A DNA stretch of 45,174 bases from Pelagibacteraceae bacterium AG-426-L23. Lineage in GTDB: Bacteria; Pseudomonadota; Alphaproteobacteria; Pelagibacterales; Pelagibacteraceae. The first letter of the stretch is position 1. Each line of letters begins with the position of its first letter. The notes below the pieces were generated by a model. It was not told where the DNA came from. It saw only the letters and a list, made by a program, of their open reading frames with translations, and made no database searches. Positions 1 through 8,224 of this stretch are shown here, piece after piece. Where the stretch lies: assembly GCA_003213115.1 (NCBI GenBank), contig QCNU01000004.1, forward strand, positions 1-45,174. Direction: 5' to 3'. The translations under genes were made by a program, and so were the position numbers.

Positions 1-235
1 TTGGTCCCTTAAAGTATTTTTCTAATTCTTTACAAGGAGAATCTTTTAAAGCAATTTTTGTAATTCTATTTTTTGTAATTTTAAATAAAATATCTTTTTC
101 TCTTAATTCTTTTCTTAAATTGTCTAACTCTTTAACATTTAAACCTTGATATTGAGCTACCATAACTGCTTCGCTTGAAGAGAAAACTTTTTTCATCTCT
201 TCAATATAATTTTTTTTACTTTCTTTATTCATCAT
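1..235 (-). CDS. rplJ: 50S ribosomal protein L10, partial
   Basis: This is the N-terminal part of ribosomal protein L10, which anchors the L7/L12 stalk on the large ribosomal subunit. About 78 residues are visible before the gene runs off the window edge. The reading shows the typical L10 opening: a charged helix, then a segment like VMVAQYQGLNVKELDNLR, then KDILFKITKNRI. Two ATG codons lie side by side (235 and 232) and the choice between them is arbitrary. The start lies a few bases after the rplA stop, as in the usual rplK-rplA-rplJ operon, so it is cotranscribed with the genes to its right. Identification rests on sequence and gene order together. Confidence 0.93.
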   Translation of the reverse strand, partial: MMNKESKKNYIEEMKKVFSSSEAVMVAQYQGLNVKELDNLRKELREKDILFKITKNRITKIALKDSPCKELEKYFKGP

Positions 236-239
236 AAAA

Positions 240-929
240 TTATCTCTTTACTCCAGCTTTAAAAGAAATTCCCATTGTAGAAGTGATATAAACACCTTTA
301 ATAAATTCTCCCTTTAATGTGTCAGGTTTTTCCTTTTTAATCGTATCAATCAAATGATTAAAATTATTCAATAGGTTTTCACTGGAGAAACTTTTTCTTC
401 CAATAGTAGAACCTAGATTGCCATCTTTATCAGTTTTTATTTCAACAAGACCTTTTTTAAAGTTTTGGACTGTGTTTTTAACATCTGTTGTAACTGTCCC
501 TAGCTTAGGATTTGGCATCAAACCTTTTGGACCTAATATTTTTCCAAGTTTTCCTATTTTAGACATCATATCTGGGGTACAAATTAGTTTATTAAAATTA
601 AATTTACCTTTTGATATTTGATCGAGTAAATCATCTGAGCCTACGATATCAGCTCCATTCTTTTTAGCTTCCTCTACTTTATCTGGACCACATAAAACGG
701 CTAGCTTAACTTTTTTACCTGATCCATTGGGAAGTTTAACTGTTGTTCTTAGGTTAAAGTCACCACCTTTAGACTGTTTAAGATTTAATCTTAATGAAAC
801 ATCAACTGACTCATCAAACTTACAAGTAGAATTTTTTTTAACTAATTCAAAGATTTCTTTTAAATCCTTTTTCTTCTCAATTGATTTATCTTTATTTATA
901 GCTTTATATCTTTTAGATCTTTTCTTCAT
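240..929 (-). CDS. rplA: 50S ribosomal protein L1
   Basis: Ribosomal protein L1 binds 23S rRNA at the mobile L1 stalk and in many bacteria represses its own operon. The 229-residue protein starting MKKRSKRYK is the normal family length; a longer frame reaching 971 would add 14 residues inside rplK and is not used. The L1 signature is seen in the middle, around CTPDMMSKIGKLGKILGPKGLMPNPK, followed by the conserved LGTVT. The ATG overlaps the rplK stop by one base (TAATG), which points to translational coupling. The gene sits between rplK and rplJ as in most bacteria. Confidence 0.97.
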   Translation of the reverse strand: MKKRSKRYKAINKDKSIEKKKDLKEIFELVKKNSTCKFDESVDVSLRLNLKQSKGGDFNLRTTVKLPNGSGKKVKLAVLCGPDKVEEAKKNGADIVGSDDLLDQISKGKFNFNKLICTPDMMSKIGKLGKILGPKGLMPNPKLGTVTTDVKNTVQNFKKGLVEIKTDKDGNLGSTIGRKSFSSENLLNNFNHLIDTIKKEKPDTLKGEFIKGVYITSTMGISFKAGVKR

Positions 930-1354
930 TACTCTTTTACCTCTATACCCATTGAACGAGCTGAACCACAAATAATTTTAGTTGCTTCTTTAAGATCAAA
1001 CGCATTTAAATCTTTCATCTTTTCTTTTGCAATTGCCTCAGCCTGTTTCATTGTGATTGATCCAGCTATAACTCTTCCTGGTTCTTTTGAACCACTTTTA
1101 AGTTTTGCAGCTTCCCTAATAAAGTGTGAAGCAGGTGGTGACTTAATAATAAAATCGAATTTTTTATCTTTGTATACAGTTATTACTACTGGTACTGGTT
1201 TTCCCATAAAAGCTTTAGTTTTTTCATTAAACGCTTTACAGAATTCCATAATATTTATTCCTCTTTGTCCAAGAGCAGGTCCTACAGGTGGTGCTGGATT
1301 TGCTTGGCCACCTTTAATTTGTAATTTAACGTATCCTGCAATTTCTTTCGCCAT
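929..1354 (-). CDS. rplK: 50S ribosomal protein L11
   Basis: L11 binds the GTPase-associated region of 23S rRNA together with L10 and is needed for stringent-response sensing in many bacteria. The 141-residue length is typical. The N-terminal domain shows [19 protein letters not shown] and the C-terminal rRNA-binding domain ends with the [13 protein letters not shown] signature. It starts two bases after nusG and overlaps the rplA start by one base, so nusG-rplK-rplA-rplJ read as one transcript. Confidence 0.98.
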   Translation of the reverse strand: MAKEIAGYVKLQIKGGQANPAPPVGPALGQRGINIMEFCKAFNEKTKAFMGKPVPVVITVYKDKKFDFIIKSPPASHFIREAAKLKSGSKEPGRVIAGSITMKQAEAIAKEKMKDLNAFDLKEATKIICGSARSMGIEVKE

Positions 1355-1356
1355 AA

Positions 1357-1881
1357 CTATGTTTTTTCTACCTGATTAAACTCTAAATCTACTGGAGTTG
1401 GTCTGCCAAAAATTGATACAGAAACTTTTATTCTAGATTTTTCTTCATCAATTTCCTCTATCAAACCATTAAATGAAGCAAAAGGTCCGTCACAAACTTT
1501 TACTTTTTCTCCAATCTCAAATGTTATACCACTTTTTTGATTTATTGCACTTTCAGAAACTTGCCCTAAAATTCTTTGAATTTCCTTATCTGATATAGGG
1601 GTAGGTTGGTCTCCAGAACCTAAAAAACCGCTTACTTTTTGAATATTCTTAATCAGATGATAAATTTCTTTACTTAAATTAACCTTTACTAAAACATAAC
1701 CTGGAAAATACTTTTTTTCTCTTTTTGTCCTCTTCCCTTTTTTTACCTCTGTAACTTGGTGTGTTGGAACTAAAATCTGCTCTAAATTTGACTCAAGTTT
1801 TTTTTTAGAAAGAGCGTCTTTAATTGAATCGACTACTTTTTTTTCAAATCCTGAGTATGCTTGCACGATGTACCAGTTCAT
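1357..1881 (-). CDS. nusG: Transcription termination/antitermination factor NusG
   Basis: NusG binds RNA polymerase and links it to Rho or to the ribosome. The protein has 174 residues, the usual size. An N-terminal NGN domain opens with [16 protein letters not shown] and contains [11 protein letters not shown]; a KOW domain follows near residues 122-160 with [18 protein letters not shown]. It lies directly downstream of secE, with eight bases between the nusG stop side and secE coding end, in the conserved secE-nusG-rplK-rplA order. Nothing unusual is seen. Confidence 0.97.
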   Translation of the reverse strand: MNWYIVQAYSGFEKKVVDSIKDALSKKKLESNLEQILVPTHQVTEVKKGKRTKREKKYFPGYVLVKVNLSKEIYHLIKNIQKVSGFLGSGDQPTPISDKEIQRILGQVSESAINQKSGITFEIGEKVKVCDGPFASFNGLIEEIDEEKSRIKVSVSIFGRPTPVDLEFNQVEKT

Positions 1882-1883
1882 AT

Positions 1884-2075
1884 CTAAAAATTTAAAGTTA
1901 AAAGAATATTTAGAAAAAATCTCAATACTTGATCAAGTAATAAGAAAAATATTGCTGCTATTGAAGCTAAACCAAATACCATTAGAGAGCCAGTCAAAGT
2001 CTCTTTTTTGGTTGGCCACGTTATTCTAAAACCTTCCTGTTTTACTTCTTGTATAAATCTTAAAGGATTTTTCAT
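1884..2075 (-). CDS. secE: Preprotein translocase subunit SecE
   Basis: SecE is the small clamp subunit of the SecYEG channel in the inner membrane. I start it at the ATG at 2075 (MKNPLRFIQEV), giving 63 residues; a longer open frame to 2123 would run into the tRNA-Trp gene. The protein has the short amphipathic helix with the signature ITWPTKKET followed by one transmembrane helix, exactly the single-span form found in most bacteria. It is the first protein gene after tRNA-Trp and precedes nusG. Confidence 0.95.
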   Translation of the reverse strand: MKNPLRFIQEVKQEGFRITWPTKKETLTGSLMVFGLASIAAIFFLLLDQVLRFFLNILLTLNF

Positions 2076-2093
2076 ATTAAAATCATAATTTTT

Positions 2094-2169
2094 TGGCAGG
2101 AGCGGAGGGACTCGAACCCACAACCTCCGGTTTTGGAGACCGGCGCTCTACCAATTGAACTACGCTCCT
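2094..2169 (-). tRNA. tRNA-Trp (CCA anticodon)
   Basis: A complete cloverleaf can be drawn on the minus strand: acceptor AGGAGCG pairs with CGCTCCT, the anticodon loop is CTCCAAA with anticodon CCA, and the T-loop is GTTCGAGTC. The 3' CCA is encoded. It lies between tuf and secE, the conserved place for tRNA-Trp in alphaproteobacteria and many other bacteria. Confidence 0.97.
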
Positions 2170-2175
2170 AGTAGT

Positions 2176-3366
2176 TTATTTTATAATTTTTGTTACTACT
2201 CCAGCTCCAACTGTTTTACCGCCTTCTCTAATTGCAAAATTTAATTTTTCACTCATTGCAATAGGCGTTATTAGTTTAACAGTAAACTTACCGTCATCAC
2301 CAGGCATAACCATTTCCGTACCTGAAGGTAAAGTAACTTCACCAGTAACATCTGTAGTTCTAAAATAAAACTGCGGTCTATATTTTGTAAAGAATGGAGT
2401 GTGTCTTCCTCCTTCTTCTTTTTTTAAAATATATGCTTGAGCTTCAAACTCTGTATGTGGTGTTACAGATCCTGGTTTAGCAAGAACCTGTCCTCTCTCT
2501 ACATCTTCTCTCTCAACACCTCTTAAAAGAGCTCCGATATTATCTCCTGCTTCGCCGCTGTCTAAAAGTTTTCTAAACATTTCAACGCCAGTACAAACAG
2601 ATTTTTTTGTATCTCTAATACCAACTATTTCAATTTCTTCTCCAACTTTTACAACTCCTTGTTCAACTCTACCTGTCACAACAGTTCCTCTTCCTGAAAT
2701 TGAAAAAACATCTTCTACAGGCATCAAGAACGGTTTGTCTTTAGGTCGATTAGGCTGAGGAATAGTTTCATCAACAGCTTTCATTAGTTCCATAATCGCA
2801 TTTTTTCCAGTTGCTTCGTCTTTTCCCTCTACTGCATTTAAAGCTGATCCTTTGATTATTGGAATTTTATCTCCAGGAAATTTATATGAAGTTAACAATT
2901 CTCTAATTTCTGTTTCTACTAAATCAACTAATTCTTTATCTTTTACTTGATCAATTTTATTTAAAAAAACAACAATCGCGGGTACGCCTACTTGACGAGC
3001 TAACAAAATATGTTCTCTTGTCTGTGGCATAGGACCATCAGCAGCATTAACAACTAATATAGCTCCATCCATTTGAGCCGCACCTGTTATCATGTTTTTA
3101 ACGTAGTCAGCGTGACCCGGACAATCAACGTGAGCGTAATGCCTTTTTGCGGTTTCATACTCAACGTGTGCTGTTGAGATAGTAATTCCTCTTTCCTTTT
3201 CTTCAGGAGCTTTATCAATTTGATCATAAGCAACAAATTTAGCGCCGCCTGCTTCAGACAACACTTTTGTAATTGCTGCTGTTAAAGTAGTTTTTCCATG
3301 ATCTACGTGCCCAATTGTACCAATGTTACAATGTGGTTTATTTCTATTAAACTTTTCTTTCGACAT
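2176..3366 (-). CDS. tuf: Elongation factor Tu
   Basis: EF-Tu delivers aminoacyl-tRNA to the ribosome as a GTP-dependent switch. The 396-residue protein has the G1 motif GHVDHGKT near residue 19, the switch segment RGITIS, G3 DCPGHADY and G4 NKID, then the two beta-barrel domains, ending in [12 protein letters not shown]. It is flanked closely by tRNA-Gly upstream and tRNA-Trp downstream, so mature mRNA is probably produced by tRNA processing from a common transcript. Base use is visibly less AT-rich than in the accessory genes, as expected for a very highly expressed gene. Confidence 0.99.
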   Translation of the reverse strand: MSKEKFNRNKPHCNIGTIGHVDHGKTTLTAAITKVLSEAGGAKFVAYDQIDKAPEEKERGITISTAHVEYETAKRHYAHVDCPGHADYVKNMITGAAQMDGAILVVNAADGPMPQTREHILLARQVGVPAIVVFLNKIDQVKDKELVDLVETEIRELLTSYKFPGDKIPIIKGSALNAVEGKDEATGKNAIMELMKAVDETIPQPNRPKDKPFLMPVEDVFSISGRGTVVTGRVEQGVVKVGEEIEIVGIRDTKKSVCTGVEMFRKLLDSGEAGDNIGALLRGVEREDVERGQVLAKPGSVTPHTEFEAQAYILKKEEGGRHTPFFTKYRPQFYFRTTDVTGEVTLPSGTEMVMPGDDGKFTVKLITPIAMSEKLNFAIREGGKTVGAGVVTKIIK

Positions 3367-3397
3367 CTTTTTTTTCCTCTTTGTTTTTTTTTAATCT

Positions 3398-3471
3398 TGG
3401 AGCGGGTAAAGGGAATCGAACCCTTACATCCAGCTTGGAAGGCTAGCGTTCTACCATTGAACTACACCCGC
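3398..3471 (-). tRNA. tRNA-Gly (TCC anticodon)
   Basis: Minus-strand cloverleaf with acceptor GCGGGTG pairing with TACCCGC, anticodon loop CTTCCAA (anticodon TCC), T-loop GTTCGATTC and an encoded CCA end. It lies between tRNA-Tyr and tuf, the standard order in this gene block. Confidence 0.96.
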
Positions 3472-3513
3472 AATATCCAAACTATTTTCGCTCTTGTTAA
3501 AACTAATTAAGTT

Positions 3514-3599
3514 TGGTGGAGGGGGAAAGATTCGAACTTTCGAAGACCGAAGTCAACGGGTTTACAGCCCGCCCCATTTGACCGCTTTGGTACCCCTCC
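3514..3599 (-). tRNA. tRNA-Tyr (GTA anticodon)
   Basis: Minus-strand class II tRNA with a long variable arm, acceptor GGAGGGG pairing with CCCCTCC, anticodon loop CTGTAAA (anticodon GTA), T-loop GTTCGAATC and encoded CCA. It is the first gene of the leftward tRNA-Tyr, tRNA-Gly, tuf, tRNA-Trp, secE block; the promoter must lie in the 139-base gap before rlmB, but I see no strong -35/-10 pair there. Confidence 0.96.
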
Positions 3600-3738
3600 T
3601 TAATAAACTTGTTAAGGGATACCCAATAACTTAAAAAGTATTTAACAACAAGGGTTTTATAAGCGTGTTAAGTAATAAAAGCAATAAATCATTTTATGTT
3701 TAAATATGCTATTTATTTGAAAAAAAATCTTATAATTC

Positions 3739-4482
3739 ATGAAAAAAACAACATTTTTAATTGTCGGTAAACATGCTGTAGTTGAGGCCTTAAAAAATCC
3801 TAGAAGAAAGATTGAAAGAGTCTTTGTTACTGAAGATGCTAAAAAAACTTTGAATAGAGAAAATCAACATCTAAATCTTCTTAAAGATGTTCACGTTTTT
3901 TATAAATCAAAGAAAGAATTGGATAATCTTTGTGGAAAAGATGAAATAACTCATCAAGGATTAATTGCGGAGGTTGAGCAATTAGAGGAAATTACTATAA
4001 AAGAATTTGTAATAAACAACCCTAAAAAAAATATAAACTTTATAGCTTTAGAAGAAGTAACAGATCCAAGAAATATTGGTTCGATAATAAGAAGTGCTGT
4101 GTCTTTTAACATTGACGGTATTATTGTAAAAGAACGTTCATTTCCGTCAAAAAGTAAATTACTTTATAAAAGTGCTAGCGGAGGTATAGAACATATTAAT
4201 TTATTTAAAGTTTCAAATATTAATACAACATTAAAATACTTAAAAACTAAAGACTTTTGGGTTAGTGCATTTGATGTATCTGCAAAAAAAGATTTTACCG
4301 AACATGAATGGAAAGGAAAAAATATTTTACTTTTTGGTTCTGAGGGATATGGATTAAGACAAAAAACTTTACTTCACTCAGATTTTAAATTTAGAATTGA
4401 TATAAATAAGAATATTGAGAGCTTAAATATTTCAAATACAGTGTCAATTGTGTGTCATCACATCAATCATCTGCTTAAATAA
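3739..4482 (+). CDS. rlmB: 23S rRNA (guanosine-2'-O-)-methyltransferase RlmB-type (SpoU family)
   Basis: This 247-residue protein is a SpoU/TrmH-family 2'-O-ribose methyltransferase, most likely the enzyme acting on G2251 of 23S rRNA. An N-terminal substrate-binding domain (residues 1-80) opens with IVGKHAVVEALKNP. The knotted SAM-binding domain has motif 1 DPRNIGSIIRSA (109-120), motif 2 FGSEGYG (199-205) and motif 3 SLNISNTVSI (228-237), where many family members have SLNVS. Divergent transcription from the tRNA-Tyr/tuf block is the usual alphaproteobacterial context. Its end overlaps the convergent glycosyltransferase gene by eight bases, marking the left edge of the accessory region. Confidence 0.93.
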   Translation: MKKTTFLIVGKHAVVEALKNPRRKIERVFVTEDAKKTLNRENQHLNLLKDVHVFYKSKKELDNLCGKDEITHQGLIAEVEQLEEITIKEFVINNPKKNINFIALEEVTDPRNIGSIIRSAVSFNIDGIIVKERSFPSKSKLLYKSASGGIEHINLFKVSNINTTLKYLKTKDFWVSAFDVSAKKDFTEHEWKGKNILLFGSEGYGLRQKTLLHSDFKFRIDINKNIESLNISNTVSIVCHHINHLLK

Positions 4483-5632
4483 TTTTGCTATATTTTTTTA
4501 ATACAAGGTCCCAATTAAAATTTGTTTTTACTTTTTTATAACCATTATTAGAAATTTTATTAGACAAACTTTTATTTGTCTTTAATTTAAAAATTAAATT
4601 TATTAATTGTTCATCATTTTTATATACAAGGAGATCCTTATTCTTTTTAAGCACAGAATTGTTAAATGATTTAAAACTACAAATAGTGGGAATACCATAG
4701 CTCATGTAATTTAAAATTTTATTCTGCATACCTGTGGCTATATTAAGATTTGAAATTCCACATATTGAATTTTTAATTAAGTTGTTTAAATTTTTTTTAG
4801 GACCTAATACTTTAACATTTTTATAAGTCATTAAAATAACTTTATTTAAAATTGATATCTCCCCAATAATGTGAAATTCGATTTCTGGAAATTTCTTATT
4901 TATTTTTGGCAAGATTTTTTTAACAAAGTAAAAACAAGCTTCTTTATTTGGCAAATATTTAATATTTCCAATGAATAAAATCTTATTATTATTTTTTTTG
5001 AATATAAAAATCTTCTTTTGAGAAAAACTACCGTTACTAATTTTTACAACTTTGTCTTTAAAAATATGTTTTGATTTATTTAAATTATTGTTGTCGACTA
5101 AAACTATTTTGTCAAAAATGTCCAAACATTTTTTTTCATAATTTTTAATTAATAAATATTCTAAAAAGTATAAATATAAGAGGGGATTTAAGAATGAAAT
5201 TTGATTAAAAGTTTGTTTGTAATTGTCAGAATAAACATCGGTCATTTCTAAAATTTTTTTTCCAGTAAAATTTGAGGGCATATGTTTTGTAGATCTTAAT
5301 AAATGAAAAATTATCACATCATAATTATTGTGTTGATTTTCTATAAACTTATGTGCTTTTTCTGAGTAAAAGAAACCAAGTTGTAAAGGGTTTATTTTAA
5401 ATAATTGTAGAAATGAATTAATTAGACTTAAAAATAAACTTCTTTTAAAAAAAAACTTATTTCCTTTAAAAGATTTATCTGGAACAGTTTCGTTATTTAA
5501 TTCATCTATATAAATCATATCTACTTTATTTTTTTTTGACAGATATTTAATTATTTGTGATGATCTTAATCTGTCACCAGAGTATTTTTTAGAAAATGGA
5601 TTTCTTGTAGTGACAAATAATATTTTTCTCAT
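4475..5632 (-). CDS. Glycosyltransferase, GT4-like (GT-B fold)
   Basis: A 385-residue putative glycosyltransferase of the GT-B fold. The N-terminal half starts with a Rossmann-like strand (KILFVTTRNPF) and a GDRLRSSQIIKYL segment typical of this group. The C-terminal half contains ILFIGNIKYLPNKEACFYFV and EFHIIGEI, then a nucleotide-sugar site region with the GMQNKILNYMSYGIPTI segment where GT4 enzymes carry their glutamate motif. It is likely cytoplasmic and acts in surface polysaccharide or glycan assembly; donor and acceptor cannot be read from sequence. Codons are extremely AT-rich with many Lys, Asn and Ile. It is convergent with rlmB and is the first island gene. Confidence 0.8.
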   Translation of the reverse strand: MRKILFVTTRNPFSKKYSGDRLRSSQIIKYLSKKNKVDMIYIDELNNETVPDKSFKGNKFFFKRSLFLSLINSFLQLFKINPLQLGFFYSEKAHKFIENQHNNYDVIIFHLLRSTKHMPSNFTGKKILEMTDVYSDNYKQTFNQISFLNPLLYLYFLEYLLIKNYEKKCLDIFDKIVLVDNNNLNKSKHIFKDKVVKISNGSFSQKKIFIFKKNNNKILFIGNIKYLPNKEACFYFVKKILPKINKKFPEIEFHIIGEISILNKVILMTYKNVKVLGPKKNLNNLIKNSICGISNLNIATGMQNKILNYMSYGIPTICSFKSFNNSVLKKNKDLLVYKNDEQLINLIFKLKTNKSLSNKISNNGYKKVKTNFNWDLVLKKYSKII

Positions 5633-5655
5633 TGTTAATTTGTATTATAAATTAA

Positions 5656-6429
5656 TTATTTAAAAAAAGTATTTAATAATCTTAAAAAGAAATCTTTTAT
5701 ATCATCTTTCAGATATGTTTTATTATTGATAACTCTAAAAAAATATCTTGGATTATATCTTGTGTTAATTTTATCTGGATTGTTAAATTTTTTATTTTCA
5801 AACTTGATATTAACTTCATTTTTAATATTATTATCTATAGGATCTATACTTACAACTTTATAACCGTATTCATCAAAATAATTTTGAACTTCTTCTAACG
5901 TGTGATTATCTTCGTAAAGAGCATCTTTTTTATTAATTGCTGCCTCTAAAATACCTTTATGAACTTTACGTCTAAATTTTCCTAAACCCTTTAAAACATT
6001 AAGATCATTTCCTTGAGTATCAATATGTAAGTAATTGATTTCTTTAATTTCATTATCTAAACAAAATTTTTCTAAAGTAATTATATCTATATTGATTTTT
6101 TTAACTACATGAAATTGAGTGTCTCTATATCCTGGCCAACTTCTATCTAAATCTGAAGAAAATTTTTTTAGGGAGGATCCGGTTGGATTTTTTGAAATTA
6201 AAAAGTCGCCGGTTTTATTTTCATTTGAAACTGCTTTATTAAATAATTTATAATTTGAGATTCTTTTTCCTAATCTTTTTTCCAGTAAAACTTTATTTAA
6301 GTTTATTCTTTCAATTAAAGAAGGATTGGCTTCAAAAGCATAAATAAAAAAATTTGGATTTTTTATTGCTAAAGCTAGACCGTCAATACCATTGTAAGCT
6401 CCAACATCAAAAATAATTTTATTCTTCAT
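5656..6429 (-). CDS. FkbM family SAM-dependent methyltransferase
   Basis: A 257-residue methyltransferase of the FkbM group, which mostly O-methylates sugars or small hydroxylated molecules. The SAM-binding motif FDVGAYNGIDG lies at residues 7-17, followed by YAFEANPSLIERI (motif 2) and the family signature YLHIDTQGNDLNVLKGLG around residues 133-150. In polysaccharide loci these enzymes cap or decorate glycans. It is followed after 23 bases by the GT4-like gene, so the two are probably cotranscribed. The methylated substrate is not predictable. Confidence 0.87.
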   Translation of the reverse strand: MKNKIIFDVGAYNGIDGLALAIKNPNFFIYAFEANPSLIERINLNKVLLEKRLGKRISNYKLFNKAVSNENKTGDFLISKNPTGSSLKKFSSDLDRSWPGYRDTQFHVVKKINIDIITLEKFCLDNEIKEINYLHIDTQGNDLNVLKGLGKFRRKVHKGILEAAINKKDALYEDNHTLEEVQNYFDEYGYKVVSIDPIDNNIKNEVNIKFENKKFNNPDKINTRYNPRYFFRVINNKTYLKDDIKDFFLRLLNTFFK

Positions 6430-6486
6430 TTACAAGGTTATATCCTTTTATAAGAAAGGATTTAAACAATATTTTTTAAGAATTTT

Positions 6487-8109
6487 TTAAACTGTAGGAG
6501 GTGTTGGATTAGGATCTTCTTCCCAAGAGATTTTCTTTCTTAGCTCTTTCAACATTGCTCTACCTTCTTCGTCATCTTTTTCAGCTATTTTTATTTTAGG
6601 TAGATCTTCATCCGGTAATTTTACGTATAAATTAAATGTTCTATATAACCCAGCTAACATTTTTTTGTATTCCTCTGGAAATTTTAAAATAGTATTTTCA
6701 TCAAAAGCGTATCCGTAATCTATGTCATCCGCTGCGTCTTTAGGCAATAATCCCTGGTCAACGCAAGTTTGATATAATGAGCATGAACGATAGGGAGTGA
6801 ACATAAATATATTGAATTGTATACCGTTGTGAATTCTGTAAAGATCTTTACAGAGATTAATTGTGTCAAAAACTAACTCTCTGTTTTCGTATGGAAATCC
6901 CATCATATTTGAAACTGTAGCTCCAATACCCTCTTCTTTTAATATTTTAATACTATTTGCTACTGACGCGTTTGTATAACCTCTCTTTAAATGTTTTTTT
7001 CTAAAATCTTCATTTCCATGTTCAAGAGATACGCCCAACCAATGCATACCTACTTCTTTTAACTTTTGCATTCTGTCTCCTTTGACAGTTTCAAATCTAG
7101 TTTGAAAATAAAAAGGAATTTTAATTTTACTATATTCCTCTATGAACATATCAAAATCTGCTTTGCTTAAAGCTAAAAAATATTCACTAGAAAAATGAAT
7201 ATAATTACAATCATGTTTATCCACTTGGTGGTATATTTGTTCTATAATTTTTTTCATATCCATTCTTCTGTAATATCTGCCTGCACCAGCATTGCTGTAA
7301 AAATCTCCAAGCAAAGAATTTTCACAATATGTACATTTGTGAACGCATCCTCTTGATGCTTCTATAACCAAAGTTTTGTAAATTTTTCCTTGCATAGGTT
7401 TAAGCAGAAGGCTCTTATCAAAAGCAGCAAAATCTGGGAAAGGGATTTTGTTTATATCTGGTAACATAGCGGGAGGATTTTTATGAATCTTTCCATTTTC
7501 ATCCCTCATCCAAAAGCCCCTTGTGTTTGTAGGATCTTTTTTTTCTCTTAATTTTTCACATAAGTCTGGAAAAGATATTTCCCCTTCTCCAACACAAACA
7601 TAACTAATTGATGGTTCTTTCAAAAATATTTCAGGAGTTAAAGTGGGAAATATTCCGCCAGCTACAACATGTACATCAGGAAAATTTTCTTTAACCATGT
7701 TTGTCATTTTTAAAGCCATTTTTTTTGTATTTTCTAAAATTGAAACACCTACAAGACTTGGCTTAAATTCATTCATCAAAATTTTCAAATCTGTTAACAT
7801 GTCATTTGGCCTATCTCTCCAAATATCATCTTTGTCCTCTATTGGCTTAGTCATTGTCTCTGCTCGCTCATCTTCTTGAGCAGAATATCTATCTACTTCT
7901 TTTTCTTTATAAAAAGCAGTATCAAATATTCTTACATCAAAACCTTTGTCTTTAAGAGCTGCACTTAAAGATGCCATGCCAACTGGTAAACCAGTAACTC
8001 TGTACATTGTTGGATAAATTAAAAGGACTCTAAAATTTCCATGAATAGTTGTAAGCGGAGACTTTTTCCCCGAAATAACTGAGTTTGTAATATTGCTTTG
8101 TACGCTCAT
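6487..8109 (-). CDS. B12-binding domain radical SAM protein
   Basis: A 540-residue protein with an N-terminal cobalamin-binding-like Rossmann domain (residues 27-190, RVLLIYPTMYRVTGLPVGMASLSAAL, then VVAGGIFPT and VCVGEGE) and a radical SAM domain whose cluster cysteines are C255, C259 and C262 in RGCVHKCTYC. Members of this class methylate unactivated carbons or rearrange substrates using SAM and often B12. The classic His of base-on B12 domains is not evident, as is common in this group. Its protein is less Lys/Asn/Ile-biased than the genes on either side, hinting at different history or expression. A B12 importer lies less than 2 kb upstream, which fits a cobalamin requirement. The reaction itself is unknown. 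Confidence 0.85.
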   Translation of the reverse strand: MSVQSNITNSVISGKKSPLTTIHGNFRVLLIYPTMYRVTGLPVGMASLSAALKDKGFDVRIFDTAFYKEKEVDRYSAQEDERAETMTKPIEDKDDIWRDRPNDMLTDLKILMNEFKPSLVGVSILENTKKMALKMTNMVKENFPDVHVVAGGIFPTLTPEIFLKEPSISYVCVGEGEISFPDLCEKLREKKDPTNTRGFWMRDENGKIHKNPPAMLPDINKIPFPDFAAFDKSLLLKPMQGKIYKTLVIEASRGCVHKCTYCENSLLGDFYSNAGAGRYYRRMDMKKIIEQIYHQVDKHDCNYIHFSSEYFLALSKADFDMFIEEYSKIKIPFYFQTRFETVKGDRMQKLKEVGMHWLGVSLEHGNEDFRKKHLKRGYTNASVANSIKILKEEGIGATVSNMMGFPYENRELVFDTINLCKDLYRIHNGIQFNIFMFTPYRSCSLYQTCVDQGLLPKDAADDIDYGYAFDENTILKFPEEYKKMLAGLYRTFNLYVKLPDEDLPKIKIAEKDDEEGRAMLKELRKKISWEEDPNPTPPTV

Positions 8110-8224
8110 ACTTTAGTTTTTAATATTCTTATAGGCTGGACTTCGACATTAATGTAATAGATCCTTACTGTCAAGTTCGCTATTTCCTGTCTTTTAATGC
8201 TTTTAATCAAGTGATTCATGTTTA

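Noticed and set aside
930-971. Longer start for rplA
   Set aside because: It lies inside rplK, and L1 proteins begin at the MKKRSKRYK position with a one-base coupled start.
3600-3738. Promoter for the tRNA-Tyr/tuf block
   Set aside because: A TTGTTG-like -35 is present but its best -10 matches only three of six bases, so I did not list it.
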